Assembly (NCBI GenBank): GCA_900768535.1
Contig: CAAGDE010000029.1
Location: 1 to 31,856 of the forward strand
DNA: 31,856 bases
Reading direction: 5' to 3'
From: Clostridia bacterium
GTDB taxonomy: Bacteria; Bacillota; Clostridia; Oscillospirales; CAG-272
Shown here: piece after piece, positions 24,389-30,699 of the stretch
Layout of the letters: every line of letters starts with the position of its first letter
How positions within the stretch are numbered: the first letter of the stretch is position 1
The notes under the pieces: generated by a model
What the model saw: the letters and a program-made list of their open reading frames with translations, nothing else
What the model was told of the DNA's origin: nothing
Databases searched by the model: none
Position numbers and translations under genes: made by a program

Positions 24389-24583
24389 TCAGACCTCGCC
24401 GTCCGGGACTTCCAGCTTGTACTCGATCACGCACTCCGATGGCGTAAAGGAGACAACCCGGACGCCGGAACGGTTACGCTGCCGGCAGAGCGTCCGGATG
24501 TTCTCGTTGACGTAGGCGGAGAAGCTGTAAAAGGTGCCGCGGCAATCATTGGCAGACAGCACGAGGATCTGCGGAATCTTCAC
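24389..24583 (-). CDS. Element protein of unknown function, 64 aa
   Basis: GTG start at 24583, AAGGAG nine bases upstream, overlapping the end of the XRE gene by 38 bases in another frame. It contains KIPQILVLSANDCRGTFYSF and ends CVIEYKLEVPDGEV, with mixed alpha/beta character and no membrane segment. I do not recognise it. As the last gene before promoter module B it belongs to the accessory operon. Confidence 0.5.
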   Translation of the reverse strand: MKIPQILVLSANDCRGTFYSFSAYVNENIRTLCRQRNRSGVRVVSFTPSECVIEYKLEVPDGEV

Positions 24584-24833
24584 CGTTCCATTCTCCTTTC
24601 AGGATATCGTCGGCGGGGAGATGGAGCGCCTGGGAGAGGACGATCAGATCATAGATGCTGATCAGCTTCTCGGCGCACTCGATCTTGCCGATGACCCGGC
24701 GATTGATGCGGAAGCCGATCACCTCCGTGCGGGCGGACAGCTCGTCCTGCGTCAGCTTCAGATGCTTCCGTGCGCACCGGATGTTGTACCCGACAATGCG
24801 CGACAGCTCCACAGCGGATACCGGGGTTTTCAT
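24546..24833 (-). CDS. XRE-family helix-turn-helix protein
   Basis: Protein of 95 aa. The start overlaps the methyltransferase stop (ATGA), with GAGGTGA upstream. The HTH is clear: NIRCARKHLKLTQDELSART...INRRVIGKIECAEKLISIYDLIVLSQALHLPADDIL, the classical five-helix Cro/XRE layout. It probably regulates element promoters; the palindromic sites in modules A and B are plausible targets. The acidic C-terminal tail is short. It could also act with the methyltransferase as a controller-type protein. Confidence 0.85.
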   Translation of the reverse strand: MKTPVSAVELSRIVGYNIRCARKHLKLTQDELSARTEVIGFRINRRVIGKIECAEKLISIYDLIVLSQALHLPADDILKGEWNGEDSADPRAVCQ

Positions 24834-25630
24834 AACGTCACCTCCAGGCAGGAATAGATCGCGCGGAACACAAGATAAAAGCACTGCGGGACAACGGCAT
24901 TGCCTAATGCCCGATCTCTGTCCATCGCGCCGGAAAACCCATCATCTTCTCGAGTAATAAGGGGTTTAATAAATTGGTCGTTCCCTTCCGGTACCAGGGG
25001 AGAAAAGCCGGGCAATCGTTCAGATACTGTGCCACCCGGCATCCGGACGGGCGGGAAACCGTCATCTTCCCGCGAAAAAGCAAAGCCGTTCCTGCATCGT
25101 AGCCCTTCCACAGATTCGCCGTTGGCGTGGGCAACAATCGCGATCCGTTCCCGTCTGTGCAAAGCGCCGACGGCGGCAGCCGAAAGCACACACCATCCGA
25201 CAGTATACCCCAGGTCGGAAAGGTCTCGGAGAACTCCTGCAAAGAACCGTCCATGCTCACTTGAAAGCAGTCCGAGGACATTTTCAGCAACGACCCATCG
25301 GGGGCGAAGCTCGCAAATGATTCTCCGCATCTCTCCCCAGAGGTCACGCTCATCACGAGACGCCAAACGCTTTCCTGCAAGGCTGTGCGGTTGGCAGGGG
25401 AAGCCGCCCGATAGTATGTCAACGGTGGAATAACCGGTTCGCTGTCGAAAATCGTCAACTGTAAATTGTCTGACATCGCGCCACCTCTCAACATCCGGAA
25501 AATTCTTTTCCAACACTTTGCGCGGAAAATCCGCATATTCGATCTGACCGACGGTCACAAATCCGGCAGCTTCGGCGGCTAAATCCAGACCGCCGATGCC
25601 GGAAAACAAGGACAAATGGGTGTAACTCAT
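24830..25630 (-). CDS. DNA (cytosine-5) methyltransferase
   Basis: Protein of 266 aa, the ATG overlapping the ASCH gene stop (ATGA). The C5-MTase motifs are in order: I (SLFSGIGGLDLAAEAAGF, residues 7-24), IV (GGFPCQPHS with catalytic Cys79), VI (AENV, 115-118), VIII (HRRERIAIVAHA) and X (RALGNAVVPQ). The target-recognition region between VIII and X is short. It methylates cytosine in DNA; no restriction endonuclease is visible, so it is an orphan, most likely protecting the element's DNA from host restriction. About 570 bases of it also encode a second open frame (24904-25476). Confidence 0.93.
   Translation of the reverse strand: MSYTHLSLFSGIGGLDLAAEAAGFVTVGQIEYADFPRKVLEKNFPDVERWRDVRQFTVDDFRQRTGYSTVDILSGGFPCQPHSLAGKRLASRDERDLWGEMRRIICELRPRWVVAENVLGLLSSEHGRFFAGVLRDLSDLGYTVGWCVLSAAAVGALHRRERIAIVAHANGESVEGLRCRNGFAFSREDDGFPPVRMPGGTVSERLPGFSPLVPEGNDQFIKPLITREDDGFSGAMDRDRALGNAVVPQCFYLVFRAIYSCLEVTL
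24904..25476 (-). CDS. ORF nested in the methyltransferase gene, alternate frame
   Basis: Protein of 190 aa on the same strand in a different frame, lying wholly inside the methyltransferase gene. Its ATG at 25476 has a ribosome site (GAGAGGTGG) 5-6 bases upstream. The sequence looks like a known phage-associated pattern: LTYYRAASPANRTALQES, CGESFASFAPDGS, LQEFSETFPTWGI, LLPTPTA and a C-terminal MGFPARWTEIG. Proteins with this pattern occur in many phage and metagenome annotations near cytosine methyltransferases. It may be a real overprinted gene, or the pattern may recur because methyltransferase DNA is conserved and its other frame is annotated. Its MGFPxxWT resembles the xGFPDxF of methyltransferase motif IX, which is intriguing. 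Confidence 0.5.
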   Translation of the reverse strand: MSDNLQLTIFDSEPVIPPLTYYRAASPANRTALQESVWRLVMSVTSGERCGESFASFAPDGSLLKMSSDCFQVSMDGSLQEFSETFPTWGILSDGVCFRLPPSALCTDGNGSRLLPTPTANLWKGYDAGTALLFRGKMTVSRPSGCRVAQYLNDCPAFLPWYRKGTTNLLNPLLLEKMMGFPARWTEIGH

Positions 25631-26094
25631 GGCGCTACCTCCAACGGCAGGACATAGCACCACGACTGCGGCGGGCGGGTCAAGCCTTCACGGTATGAGG
25701 ACCCAGCGGGCGGCGCTATGAAGTCGGAAAGTGAGCGCGTAACAGGATAGCGTTTCACTTCCGAGATGTGCCACAGGCACAGCCTGTCCGCGTCTCCGGC
25801 ATAGTCCCACACCTGTGAATTGGTCAGGCACGTCCCATCGGGAACACAGAACCCGTCCCACTTCGAAACCATCCGGAGAGAATCACAGACAAACTCTCCG
25901 ACCACACATCCCGCGCCGCGGTGAGACAGACCGAAAGCGGTGTACAGGGTTCGCGTTTCGTAAAGGTACACGGTAAACGGCGGCTTGATTTTCGGTGCCG
26001 TCTTGCGAACCTCCCACCACTTGTCACCGGACAGGATCGGCTCGGTGTACTTTCCCGAAACCGACAGCATGACATCCCTTTTCAATTCTTCCAT
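25627..26094 (-). CDS. ASCH-domain protein
   Basis: Protein of 155 aa, start at 26094 with GGGAGGTAGCC. The N-terminal region MLSVSGKYTEPILSGDKWWE followed by VRKTAPKI and FTVYLYETR is the ASCH (PUA-like) pattern: a substrate pocket loop then beta strands. The middle GAGCVVGEFVCDSL is also typical. ASCH proteins bind RNA or modified nucleotides, and some cleave or deaminate N4-acetylcytidine. In phages they commonly sit with methyltransferases. The stop overlaps the methyltransferase start. Confidence 0.75.
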   Translation of the reverse strand: MEELKRDVMLSVSGKYTEPILSGDKWWEVRKTAPKIKPPFTVYLYETRTLYTAFGLSHRGAGCVVGEFVCDSLRMVSKWDGFCVPDGTCLTNSQVWDYAGDADRLCLWHISEVKRYPVTRSLSDFIAPPAGSSYREGLTRPPQSWCYVLPLEVAP

Positions 26095-26096
26095 GG

Positions 26097-26225
26097 CTAC
26101 CTCCCAATCGACTTGAAGTAAAGCGCGAGAACCTGCTTGTCCGGCATGATTTCCACCTTTGCGCGCCAGGCGGGAGACCACGGGTAAAGGTCGGTCAGAT
26201 AAGCGCGCATCTGTGCAATCGTCAT
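26097..26225 (-). CDS. Small element protein, 42 aa
   Basis: Starts MTIAQMRAYLTDLYPWSPAW and continues to KQVLALYFKSIGR. Ribosome site GGGAGGTG lies seven bases upstream, within the end of the 35-aa ORF, and its own end carries the ribosome site for the ASCH gene. The pattern (MRAYL...LYP...W..KV..M...QV.A.Y) resembles small phage proteins widespread in Clostridia, of unknown function. Confidence 0.65.
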   Translation of the reverse strand: MTIAQMRAYLTDLYPWSPAWRAKVEIMPDKQVLALYFKSIGR

Positions 26226-26231
26226 CCCGCG

Positions 26232-26339
26232 TCACCTCCCTTGCCCCGAACGGTCGAGGATTCCCGCGTCCTCCGCATCGGCGGCGACAGCCCCCACGCC
26301 GAAAAGCAGGAAAACCAGCCAGTCAAACAGTTTTCGCAT
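26232..26339 (-). CDS. Small membrane peptide, 35 aa
   Basis: Starts MRKLFDWLVFLLFGVGAVAA, then an acidic stretch and basic end. One membrane segment. Ribosome site GGGAGGTG eight bases upstream. It overlaps the 82-aa gene by 17 bases in another frame. Function unknown; it may be membrane-active or a minor virion peptide. Confidence 0.5.
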   Translation of the reverse strand: MRKLFDWLVFLLFGVGAVAADAEDAGILDRSGQGR

Positions 26340-26571
26340 CCTTGACACCTCCCGTCAGAGCGCGCTTCAAATCGGACAACGCACAAGCCATGCCGTCCCA
26401 CGCGTCCACCATGCAGTTCACAACAAATTCGCACTCCGTGATGTAGTCCCAGTTGGCAGAGGTGACCTCCAGCTGGTCAACCTCCCGGTCGGTCAGCCCC
26501 GACAGCTCGTCCAGCAGGAGCTGAAGCCGCGCAATCAGGGCTTCAATAACTTTCTTTCGTTCGGTGTTCAT
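26323..26571 (-). CDS. Element protein of unknown function, 82 aa
   Basis: Start at 26571 with AAGGAAGTG upstream. Helical: EALIARLQLLLDELSGLTDREVDQLE, then a second helix around FVVNCMVDAWDGMACALSDL (split here from the preceding residues). Soluble and acidic. It overlaps the 71-aa gene by 29 bases. Not recognised; the compact tandem arrangement is typical of phage accessory genes. Confidence 0.6.
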   Translation of the reverse strand: MNTERKKVIEALIARLQLLLDELSGLTDREVDQLEVTSANWDYITECEFVVNCMVDAWDGMACALSDLKRALTGGVKDAKTV

Positions 26572-26758
26572 GCGTTTTCACTTCCTTTCTGTTCCATTCA
26601 TCAACAATCGGACAGCCGGAGGGACGAGCCCCGGGATACACGGCAACAGGAACGGGAACCGCGCAAAGCGGATTCTGACACGTCCAGTGATTCCAGTACG
26701 CGCAGTGGCTGTAATCCTCGTGTGTGCAGGAAACCTGCACTTTCTTCGGAATATTCAT
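26543..26758 (-). CDS. Cysteine-containing element protein, 71 aa
   Basis: Start at 26758 (GGGAGGACAAGCC upstream), overlapping the stop of the Lar-like gene (ATGA). Four cysteines (VSCTHEDYSHC, TCQNPLC) plus a later GCPI suggest a small zinc- or disulfide-stabilised fold. Function not recognised. Confidence 0.6.
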   Translation of the reverse strand: MNIPKKVQVSCTHEDYSHCAYWNHWTCQNPLCAVPVPVAVYPGARPSGCPIVDEWNRKEVKTHEHRTKESY

Positions 26759-26952
26759 GGCTTGTCCTCCCATCGTTTGTTGAAGGCTTTGACCGCCTCG
26801 TCTGTATAAGCGTTGTAATAGTCGTTGTCAAAGGACACGACCGCGCCGCATCCGTGGCAGAGGCATTTGAAAAAATTCAGATTGTTCCATCCGCGCACGC
26901 GGATGACATACCCGCCGCAAAACGGGCAGGGACGGATATTCGTCGGAATCAT
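26755..26952 (-). CDS. Lar-like zinc-ribbon protein (restriction alleviation family)
   Basis: Protein of 65 aa, start at 26952 with GGGAGGTG upstream. RPCPFCGGYVIRVRGW...CHGCGAVVSFDNDYY...DEAVKAFNKRW matches the Lar_restr_allev pattern (PCPFCG, CxxCG, eAxxxWNxR; here FNKRW). Rac-prophage Lar modulates type I restriction-modification to spare unmodified phage DNA. Most family members are uncharacterised, so an anti-restriction role is inference; the nearby methyltransferase fits it. Confidence 0.75.
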   Translation of the reverse strand: MIPTNIRPCPFCGGYVIRVRGWNNLNFFKCLCHGCGAVVSFDNDYYNAYTDEAVKAFNKRWEDKP

Positions 26953-27140
26953 TCCAGCACCTCCCGGATGCAATCCCCGCAGTAGCACGGCGCATCATCG
27001 TCCGGCGTCAACTGGTAGAGCATACACATCCAAAACCGGTTCCACTTGCCTTGCTCCGTGCATCGTTGGCACGACCCTTGCCCGTTTCCGGTACATCTGT
27101 AGACGGTCTTGCCGTTAATCTTGCCTTTCAGGTACTCCAT
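26949..27140 (-). CDS. Cysteine-rich element protein, 63 aa
   Basis: Starts MEYLKGKINGKTVYRCTGNG at 27140, with GGGAGGTGTAAGG upstream. Eight cysteines in pairs (CQRC, MCML, CYCGDC) imply a metal-binding fold. The stop overlaps the Lar-like start (ATGA). Function unknown. Confidence 0.6.
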   Translation of the reverse strand: MEYLKGKINGKTVYRCTGNGQGSCQRCTEQGKWNRFWMCMLYQLTPDDDAPCYCGDCIREVLE

Positions 27141-27221
27141 CCTTACACCTCCCATTTCTTATCAAAATCCCGGAGAATCCGGTCGGACGCCCCGCAGGGC
27201 AGGACATCCGACCGGGCATCC

Positions 27222-27461
27222 TCACGCGCCGGCAACGCTCGTGTCAACCGTTGGCTTCGCCTTTTTGCGGCTTCTTCTCTGCTGTCTGCGCAGTTCTTCC
27301 TGCTCCTTCTGCTCGCGTTCAAATCTTTCACGCTCCTCTCTGTCATGCTGCAGTTCTTCCTCCGTTTTCGGTTCCAGGATAAATTTAATCGGTGTCCCCC
27401 GGTTGGCATAGATCAGCTCCAGTATTTCCACAACCCGGTTGATGTTCACTCTGTTTCCCAT
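27222..27461 (-). CDS. Element protein with basic coiled coil, 79 aa
   Basis: AAAGGAG upstream of the ATG at 27461. The N-terminal half is NRVNINRVVEILELIYANRG; the second half is a highly charged helix (EEELQHDREERERFEREQKE followed by Arg/Lys). Function unknown. Between it and the next gene, 27183-27216 carries a hairpin (CCGGTCGGA/TCCGACCGG). Confidence 0.6.
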   Translation of the reverse strand: MGNRVNINRVVEILELIYANRGTPIKFILEPKTEEELQHDREERERFEREQKEQEELRRQQRRSRKKAKPTVDTSVAGA

Positions 27462-27546
27462 TGCGCGCGCTCCTTTGCATTTCTTCTTTGTATTTGCGGT
27501 TGTCCCGTACGGTTCATTTTATGAAATCCGGCGAAAAGGTAGTACA

Positions 27547-27804
27547 TCAGCAATAACTCCTGGCATACTTTTCAAGAATAATAAAAGCGGTGTCAACAAC
27601 CTGTTCCGCCTTCTTGCCCTTTCGCCTGCCGCAAAGATACATGGAAAGATCCTCCTTGCAGGTCTGCACGCCGTTTTTGTAAAGCTCCCGGACAAGCCAC
27701 GAGTAATTCAGCTTGTATTCCCACAGCCTCATCCGAATCTCCCGCAGCCGTTCCTCCGGTATCGGTTCCGCACCTTTCCGTCCCTTCCTGCGTTCTTCCT
27801 CCAT
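27547..27804 (-). CDS. Putative DNA-binding protein, first leftward gene
   Basis: Protein of 85 aa, preceded by GGGAGGAGAGG. After a basic N-terminus it has two helices LREIRMRLWEYKLNYSWLVREL, then a turn and KEDLSMYLCGRRKGKKAEQV, a helix-turn-helix-like layout. It is the first gene from the leftward consensus promoter at 27970-27998, a position typical of early regulators or Cro/excisionase-type proteins. Excisionase function is possible but not shown. Confidence 0.6.
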   Translation of the reverse strand: MEEERRKGRKGAEPIPEERLREIRMRLWEYKLNYSWLVRELYKNGVQTCKEDLSMYLCGRRKGKKAEQVVDTAFIILEKYARSYC

Positions 27805-27859
27805 CCGTTTCCTCTCCTCCCTTTCTATTTTTGTTTGCTAACTTTTTTAGTAAGTTTTA

Positions 27860-27888
27860 TTGACACAAAGAACAGAATATGATATAAT
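27860..27888 (+). promoter_or_regulatory. Rightward consensus promoter
   Basis: Perfect TTGACA (27860-27865), 17-base spacer, perfect TATAAT (27883-27888). It points to the repressor gene 198 bases away. A GC hairpin (27915-27934) with a short T-rich run lies between, so it may make a short RNA or a long-leader repressor mRNA. Confidence 0.7.
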
Positions 27889-27969
27889 GATTCTGGTGTA
27901 ATCTCATATCACATCCGGGAGCCTCTCTCTCCGGTGCTTTTCTGTGTTGATATTTTCGTTAGCAATTAT

Positions 27970-27998
27970 ATTATACTTCACCAAACGAGGAATGTCAA
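27970..27998 (-). promoter_or_regulatory. Leftward consensus promoter with operator in its spacer
   Basis: TTGACA (27998-27993) and TATAAT (27975-27970) with a 17-base spacer on the minus strand. The spacer is occupied by operator O1, so a bound repressor would directly block RNA polymerase. It drives the accessory/replication operon. Confidence 0.85.
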
Positions 27999-28064
27999 TA
28001 GAAATATTCCTCATTTGAGAAATTTTGTATTGATGCACAAATTATTGATTCCTCATTTGGTGAA
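27977..28064. promoter_or_regulatory. Three operator repeats of the regulatory switch
   Basis: O1 TTCACCAAACGAGGAAT (27977-27993) is the inverted form of O3 ATTCCTCATTTGGTGAA (28048-28064), 16 of 17 bases identical. O2 ATTCCTCATTTGAGAA (28006-28021) shares the first 12 bases. O3 lies just before the repressor ribosome site. Likely bound by the XRE protein encoded at 28086-28451. Confidence 0.75.
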
Positions 28065-28085
28065 ATTGTTAAAATGGAGGAAGCT

Positions 28086-28451
28086 ATGTTTATTGAAAAA
28101 GTCAAGGAACTCCTGAAGGAAAAAGGAATCACGAAAAACAAGCTACTGACAGATCTGCAGCTCGGCAAAAATTCTTTTGTCAATTGGGAAAGCCGCGGCA
28201 CCGTCCCCAGTGGAGAAGTCCTCGCAAAAATTGCCAACTACTTCGGGGTCTCCGTTGACTATCTCCTCGGCAACGAAGAACAAAAAGCAGCCCCCGCCTC
28301 CGAGGATGCCGAGCTTGCCGAATTACTGGAAGAACTGAAAACGCGACCGGAGATGAAAATGCTGTTTTCCGTCACAAAAGGAGCAGCCAAGGCAGACGTT
28401 GAAAAAGCGGTCAATATCATCAAAGCTCTGCGCGAATCGGAGAATGGATGA
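28086..28451 (+). CDS. XRE-family repressor (ImmR-like)
   Basis: Protein of 121 aa. The ATG at 28086 has GGAGGAAGC upstream; an ATG 12 bases earlier lacks one. N-terminal HTH residues 1-62: VKELLKEKGITKNKLLTDLQ, then SFVNWESRGTVPSGEVLAKI and YFGVSVDYLLG, the textbook Cro/CI pattern. An Ala/Glu-rich linker and a C-terminal helix for dimerisation follow. With the overlapping HExxH protein it forms an ImmR/ImmA-type lysogeny module. It is expected to repress the leftward promoter through O1. Confidence 0.9.
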   Translation: MFIEKVKELLKEKGITKNKLLTDLQLGKNSFVNWESRGTVPSGEVLAKIANYFGVSVDYLLGNEEQKAAPASEDAELAELLEELKTRPEMKMLFSVTKGAAKADVEKAVNIIKALRESENG

Positions 28452-28662
28452 AGTCATCTGCAGACTGATCGGTCTGCCCGCCAAAATCAACGCAGTCACC
28501 GTAGTAGACGATAACGGCGATTTCAATATTTACATCAACGCAAATCTTTCCTACGAGGAACAAAAGAAAGCCTATCGGCACGAAACCCGCCACATCCGGA
28601 AAAACCACTTTTTTATCCAAAAAGCCGTAAAGGACTGCGAGCTTGAAGCGAACAACAAATAA
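28444..28662 (+). CDS. Compact ImmA/IrrE-like metalloprotease
   Basis: Protein of 72 aa overlapping the repressor gene by 8 bases. RHETRHIRKNHF gives the HExxH zinc motif, and CELEAN near the end supplies the usual third Glu ligand. Classical ImmA is about 150-170 aa; this is the minimal version seen in Clostridial phages. ImmA-type enzymes cleave the partner repressor after DNA damage or cell signalling to release the element. Confidence 0.8.
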   Translation: MDEVICRLIGLPAKINAVTVVDDNGDFNIYINANLSYEEQKKAYRHETRHIRKNHFFIQKAVKDCELEANNK

Positions 28663-28680
28663 AAATTCGGAGGAGCCGTC

Positions 28681-29256
28681 ATGCCGGAATTGCTGATCAT
28701 TGAAATCTTTTTCTCTGTCATCCTATTCATATTAACAACCATATCAATCGTTCAATCCATCAGATACAGACAGGATCCCCTGACAAAAAGCAGAATCTCC
28801 ACGCAATGTCCCTGCTGTAACAGTAAAAACATCACCTTCCAATCCATACAAATCAACGATGGAAAACCGTTTTCCATCTTTCCCATGCTGAATTTTATTT
28901 TTTGCTATGCTTTCGCAATCATCAACGTTTTTTATACCTTGATTAAGGGAGAAGAAATAAAAAGAGCTTTCTTCCAGGCAATGTCCGGGGCAGAAATCGT
29001 TGATAACGTAAAACCAACCGTTGAATATATAGAAAACGCCTATGTACTCGGATATATGACCAAAATCCTACTGATTGCAGGAACCGTGTTTCTTGTCATC
29101 TGTATGCTTATGCCAAATGATACAGAATATCAATTGGCAAAAATCTGCATGAACTGCGGAACGGTATCCAATGCAAACAGTGACCCGGAAACGCCGAGGA
29201 TAGAAAAAAAAGAGGAAGAACCGCAATGGGCTTCCCCAACAAAAAAGAATCACTGA
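28681..29256 (+). CDS. Zinc-ribbon membrane protein, possible cargo or exclusion factor
   Basis: Protein of 191 aa, GGAGGAGCCGTC before ATG. There are three membrane segments: residues 5-25 (IEIFFSVILFILTTISIVQS), about 68-85 and about 120-142 (KILLIAGTVFLVICMLM). A split zinc site is formed by QCPCCNSKN near 42 and ICMNCGT near 158. AT-rich relative to the rest of the element. Not recognised. Its location between the immunity genes and integrase is a common place for superinfection-exclusion or defence cargo. Confidence 0.65.
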   Translation: MPELLIIEIFFSVILFILTTISIVQSIRYRQDPLTKSRISTQCPCCNSKNITFQSIQINDGKPFSIFPMLNFIFCYAFAIINVFYTLIKGEEIKRAFFQAMSGAEIVDNVKPTVEYIENAYVLGYMTKILLIAGTVFLVICMLMPNDTEYQLAKICMNCGTVSNANSDPETPRIEKKEEEPQWASPTKKNH

Positions 29257-29342
29257 ATCCGGAAGTTACCGAGCAAACCTCGGCAACTGCAAAAGTGGTT
29301 GTTTCCAAAATGGAAATAACCACTCAACACAGCAGGCGCTGA
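29226..29342 (+). CDS. Possible small ORF, 38 aa
   Basis: Starts MGFPNKKESLNPEVTEQTSA; GAGGAAG lies 7-9 bases upstream, and it overlaps the end of the membrane-protein gene by 31 bases. Its last third coincides with a strong hairpin (AGTGGTTGTTTCC...GGAAATAACCACT, 29294-29324), so the region may be regulatory for the integrase rather than coding. Confidence 0.35.
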   Translation: MGFPNKKESLNPEVTEQTSATAKVVVSKMEITTQHSRR

Positions 29343-29361
29343 CAAAAAAACAGGAGGACGC

Positions 29362-30699
29362 ATGGAAAAAATCAAATCCGTAGGCGGATACATCCGGGTA
29401 TCGACCACCGAGCAGGCGATGCGAGGGGTCAGCTTGGAATCGCAGGAAGCCGCTATCCGCGCATGGTGCGACCGGAACGGCTACAAGTTGGTTGACCTCT
29501 ACATTGACCGAGGGATCACGGCACGAAAAAAACTCCAAAACCGCAAGGAATTCTGTCGCATGATGCAGGATGTACAAGCACACCGCATCAATCACATTCT
29601 TGTCCTCCGGCTCGACCGATTCTTTCGGAACACCTACGACTACCATCGCATGATGAAAGAATATCTTGAACCGAACGGTTGCGAGTGGTCAGCAATCAAC
29701 GAGGATTACGACACCGCCACAACCAATGGCAGACTGATGATCAATCTGCGGCTTGCCATTGCCGAGCAGGAATGCGACATTGACAGCGACCGCATCAAGG
29801 ACGTTTTCCGGAACCGGATCCGGAGCGGACACGTGGTCACGGGACGCCAGGCAATGGGATACAGCATCACCGAGGACAAACGCCTGGTACCGAACGAGGA
29901 CGCACAAACCGTGCGGGACATCTTCGACAGCTTCCTTGCAACGGGATGCGTCAGAAAAACCATGATGGACATTCGGGCAAAGGACGGGCTGATTCTGAAT
30001 TTCAAATCATTCCGTGCGATTCTCTCAAAAGAAATCTACATCGGAAAATACAGAGACAATCGGTCATTCTGCGAACCGATTATCGAGAAAGAAAAATTTG
30101 AGGTTGTGCAAAAGATGTTAGAAAACAATACATGGTTTCGACCGGACACGAAATATAAAGAGCCGTTCTTTTTCTCGGGACTGCTGATCTGTCCCGACTG
30201 CGGAAAAATCATGAGCGGATGCAGAAACAAATGGGGCTACAAGACCTATCGGTGCATGGGGCACTACGGAGAAAAGGTCTGCCCGAATAACCGTTACCTT
30301 TCAGAACCAATTGTCGAGCGGTATCTGGAAGAGAATCTGATGCGGGAATGGGATCGATACAGAACCCAAGCAGAAGAAGCGCAGAAGCGCACAAAGCCGA
30401 GAGCGGGAGTCAAGCAGCAAACCGAGGGCATGATGAAGCGACTGAATGAACTGTATATCAAAGGAACAATTGACATGACAGAATACGAAGAACGCTATCG
30501 GAAACTGGAAGAACGGCTGAAGAGCATCGAAGAGACAGCAATCGCCGAGAAGCGGGAAACGAGGAACGAGCAACTCATCAAGAATTTCAAAGAAATATAC
30601 AGCGAATTGAAAGCAGAAGAAAAAAACCCCTTTTGGCGATACATCGTCAAAGAGGTTCACTTTGAGAATAAAGAAGTTTCCGAAGTTATTTTTTTGTAG
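29362..30699 (+). CDS. Large serine recombinase (integrase)
   Basis: Protein of 445 aa, CAGGAGGACGC before ATG. The catalytic domain starts GGYIRVSTTEQ with nucleophile Ser14, followed by the SLESQEAAIRAWC helix, LRLDRFFRN and the R/D-rich core. The recombinase domain spans about 155-260 (GRQAMGYSI). A zinc ribbon lies at 277-310 (CPDCGKIMSGC...CMGHYGEKVC), followed by a coiled coil at about 355-430, which directs attP/attB synapsis and excision control. Its stop codon directly abuts the attP arm GTTATCGTA. It integrates the element at the ATPase PEGLP codons; excision would need a directionality factor, not identified. Confidence 0.95.
   Translation: MEKIKSVGGYIRVSTTEQAMRGVSLESQEAAIRAWCDRNGYKLVDLYIDRGITARKKLQNRKEFCRMMQDVQAHRINHILVLRLDRFFRNTYDYHRMMKEYLEPNGCEWSAINEDYDTATTNGRLMINLRLAIAEQECDIDSDRIKDVFRNRIRSGHVVTGRQAMGYSITEDKRLVPNEDAQTVRDIFDSFLATGCVRKTMMDIRAKDGLILNFKSFRAILSKEIYIGKYRDNRSFCEPIIEKEKFEVVQKMLENNTWFRPDTKYKEPFFFSGLLICPDCGKIMSGCRNKWGYKTYRCMGHYGEKVCPNNRYLSEPIVERYLEENLMREWDRYRTQAEEAQKRTKPRAGVKQQTEGMMKRLNELYIKGTIDMTEYEERYRKLEERLKSIEETAIAEKRETRNEQLIKNFKEIYSELKAEEKNPFWRYIVKEVHFENKEVSEVIFL

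Noticed and set aside
27143..27409. 88-aa minus-strand frame
   Set aside because: Runs through the 79-aa gene in another frame and lacks a ribosome site, although its last 20 codons look coding-like.
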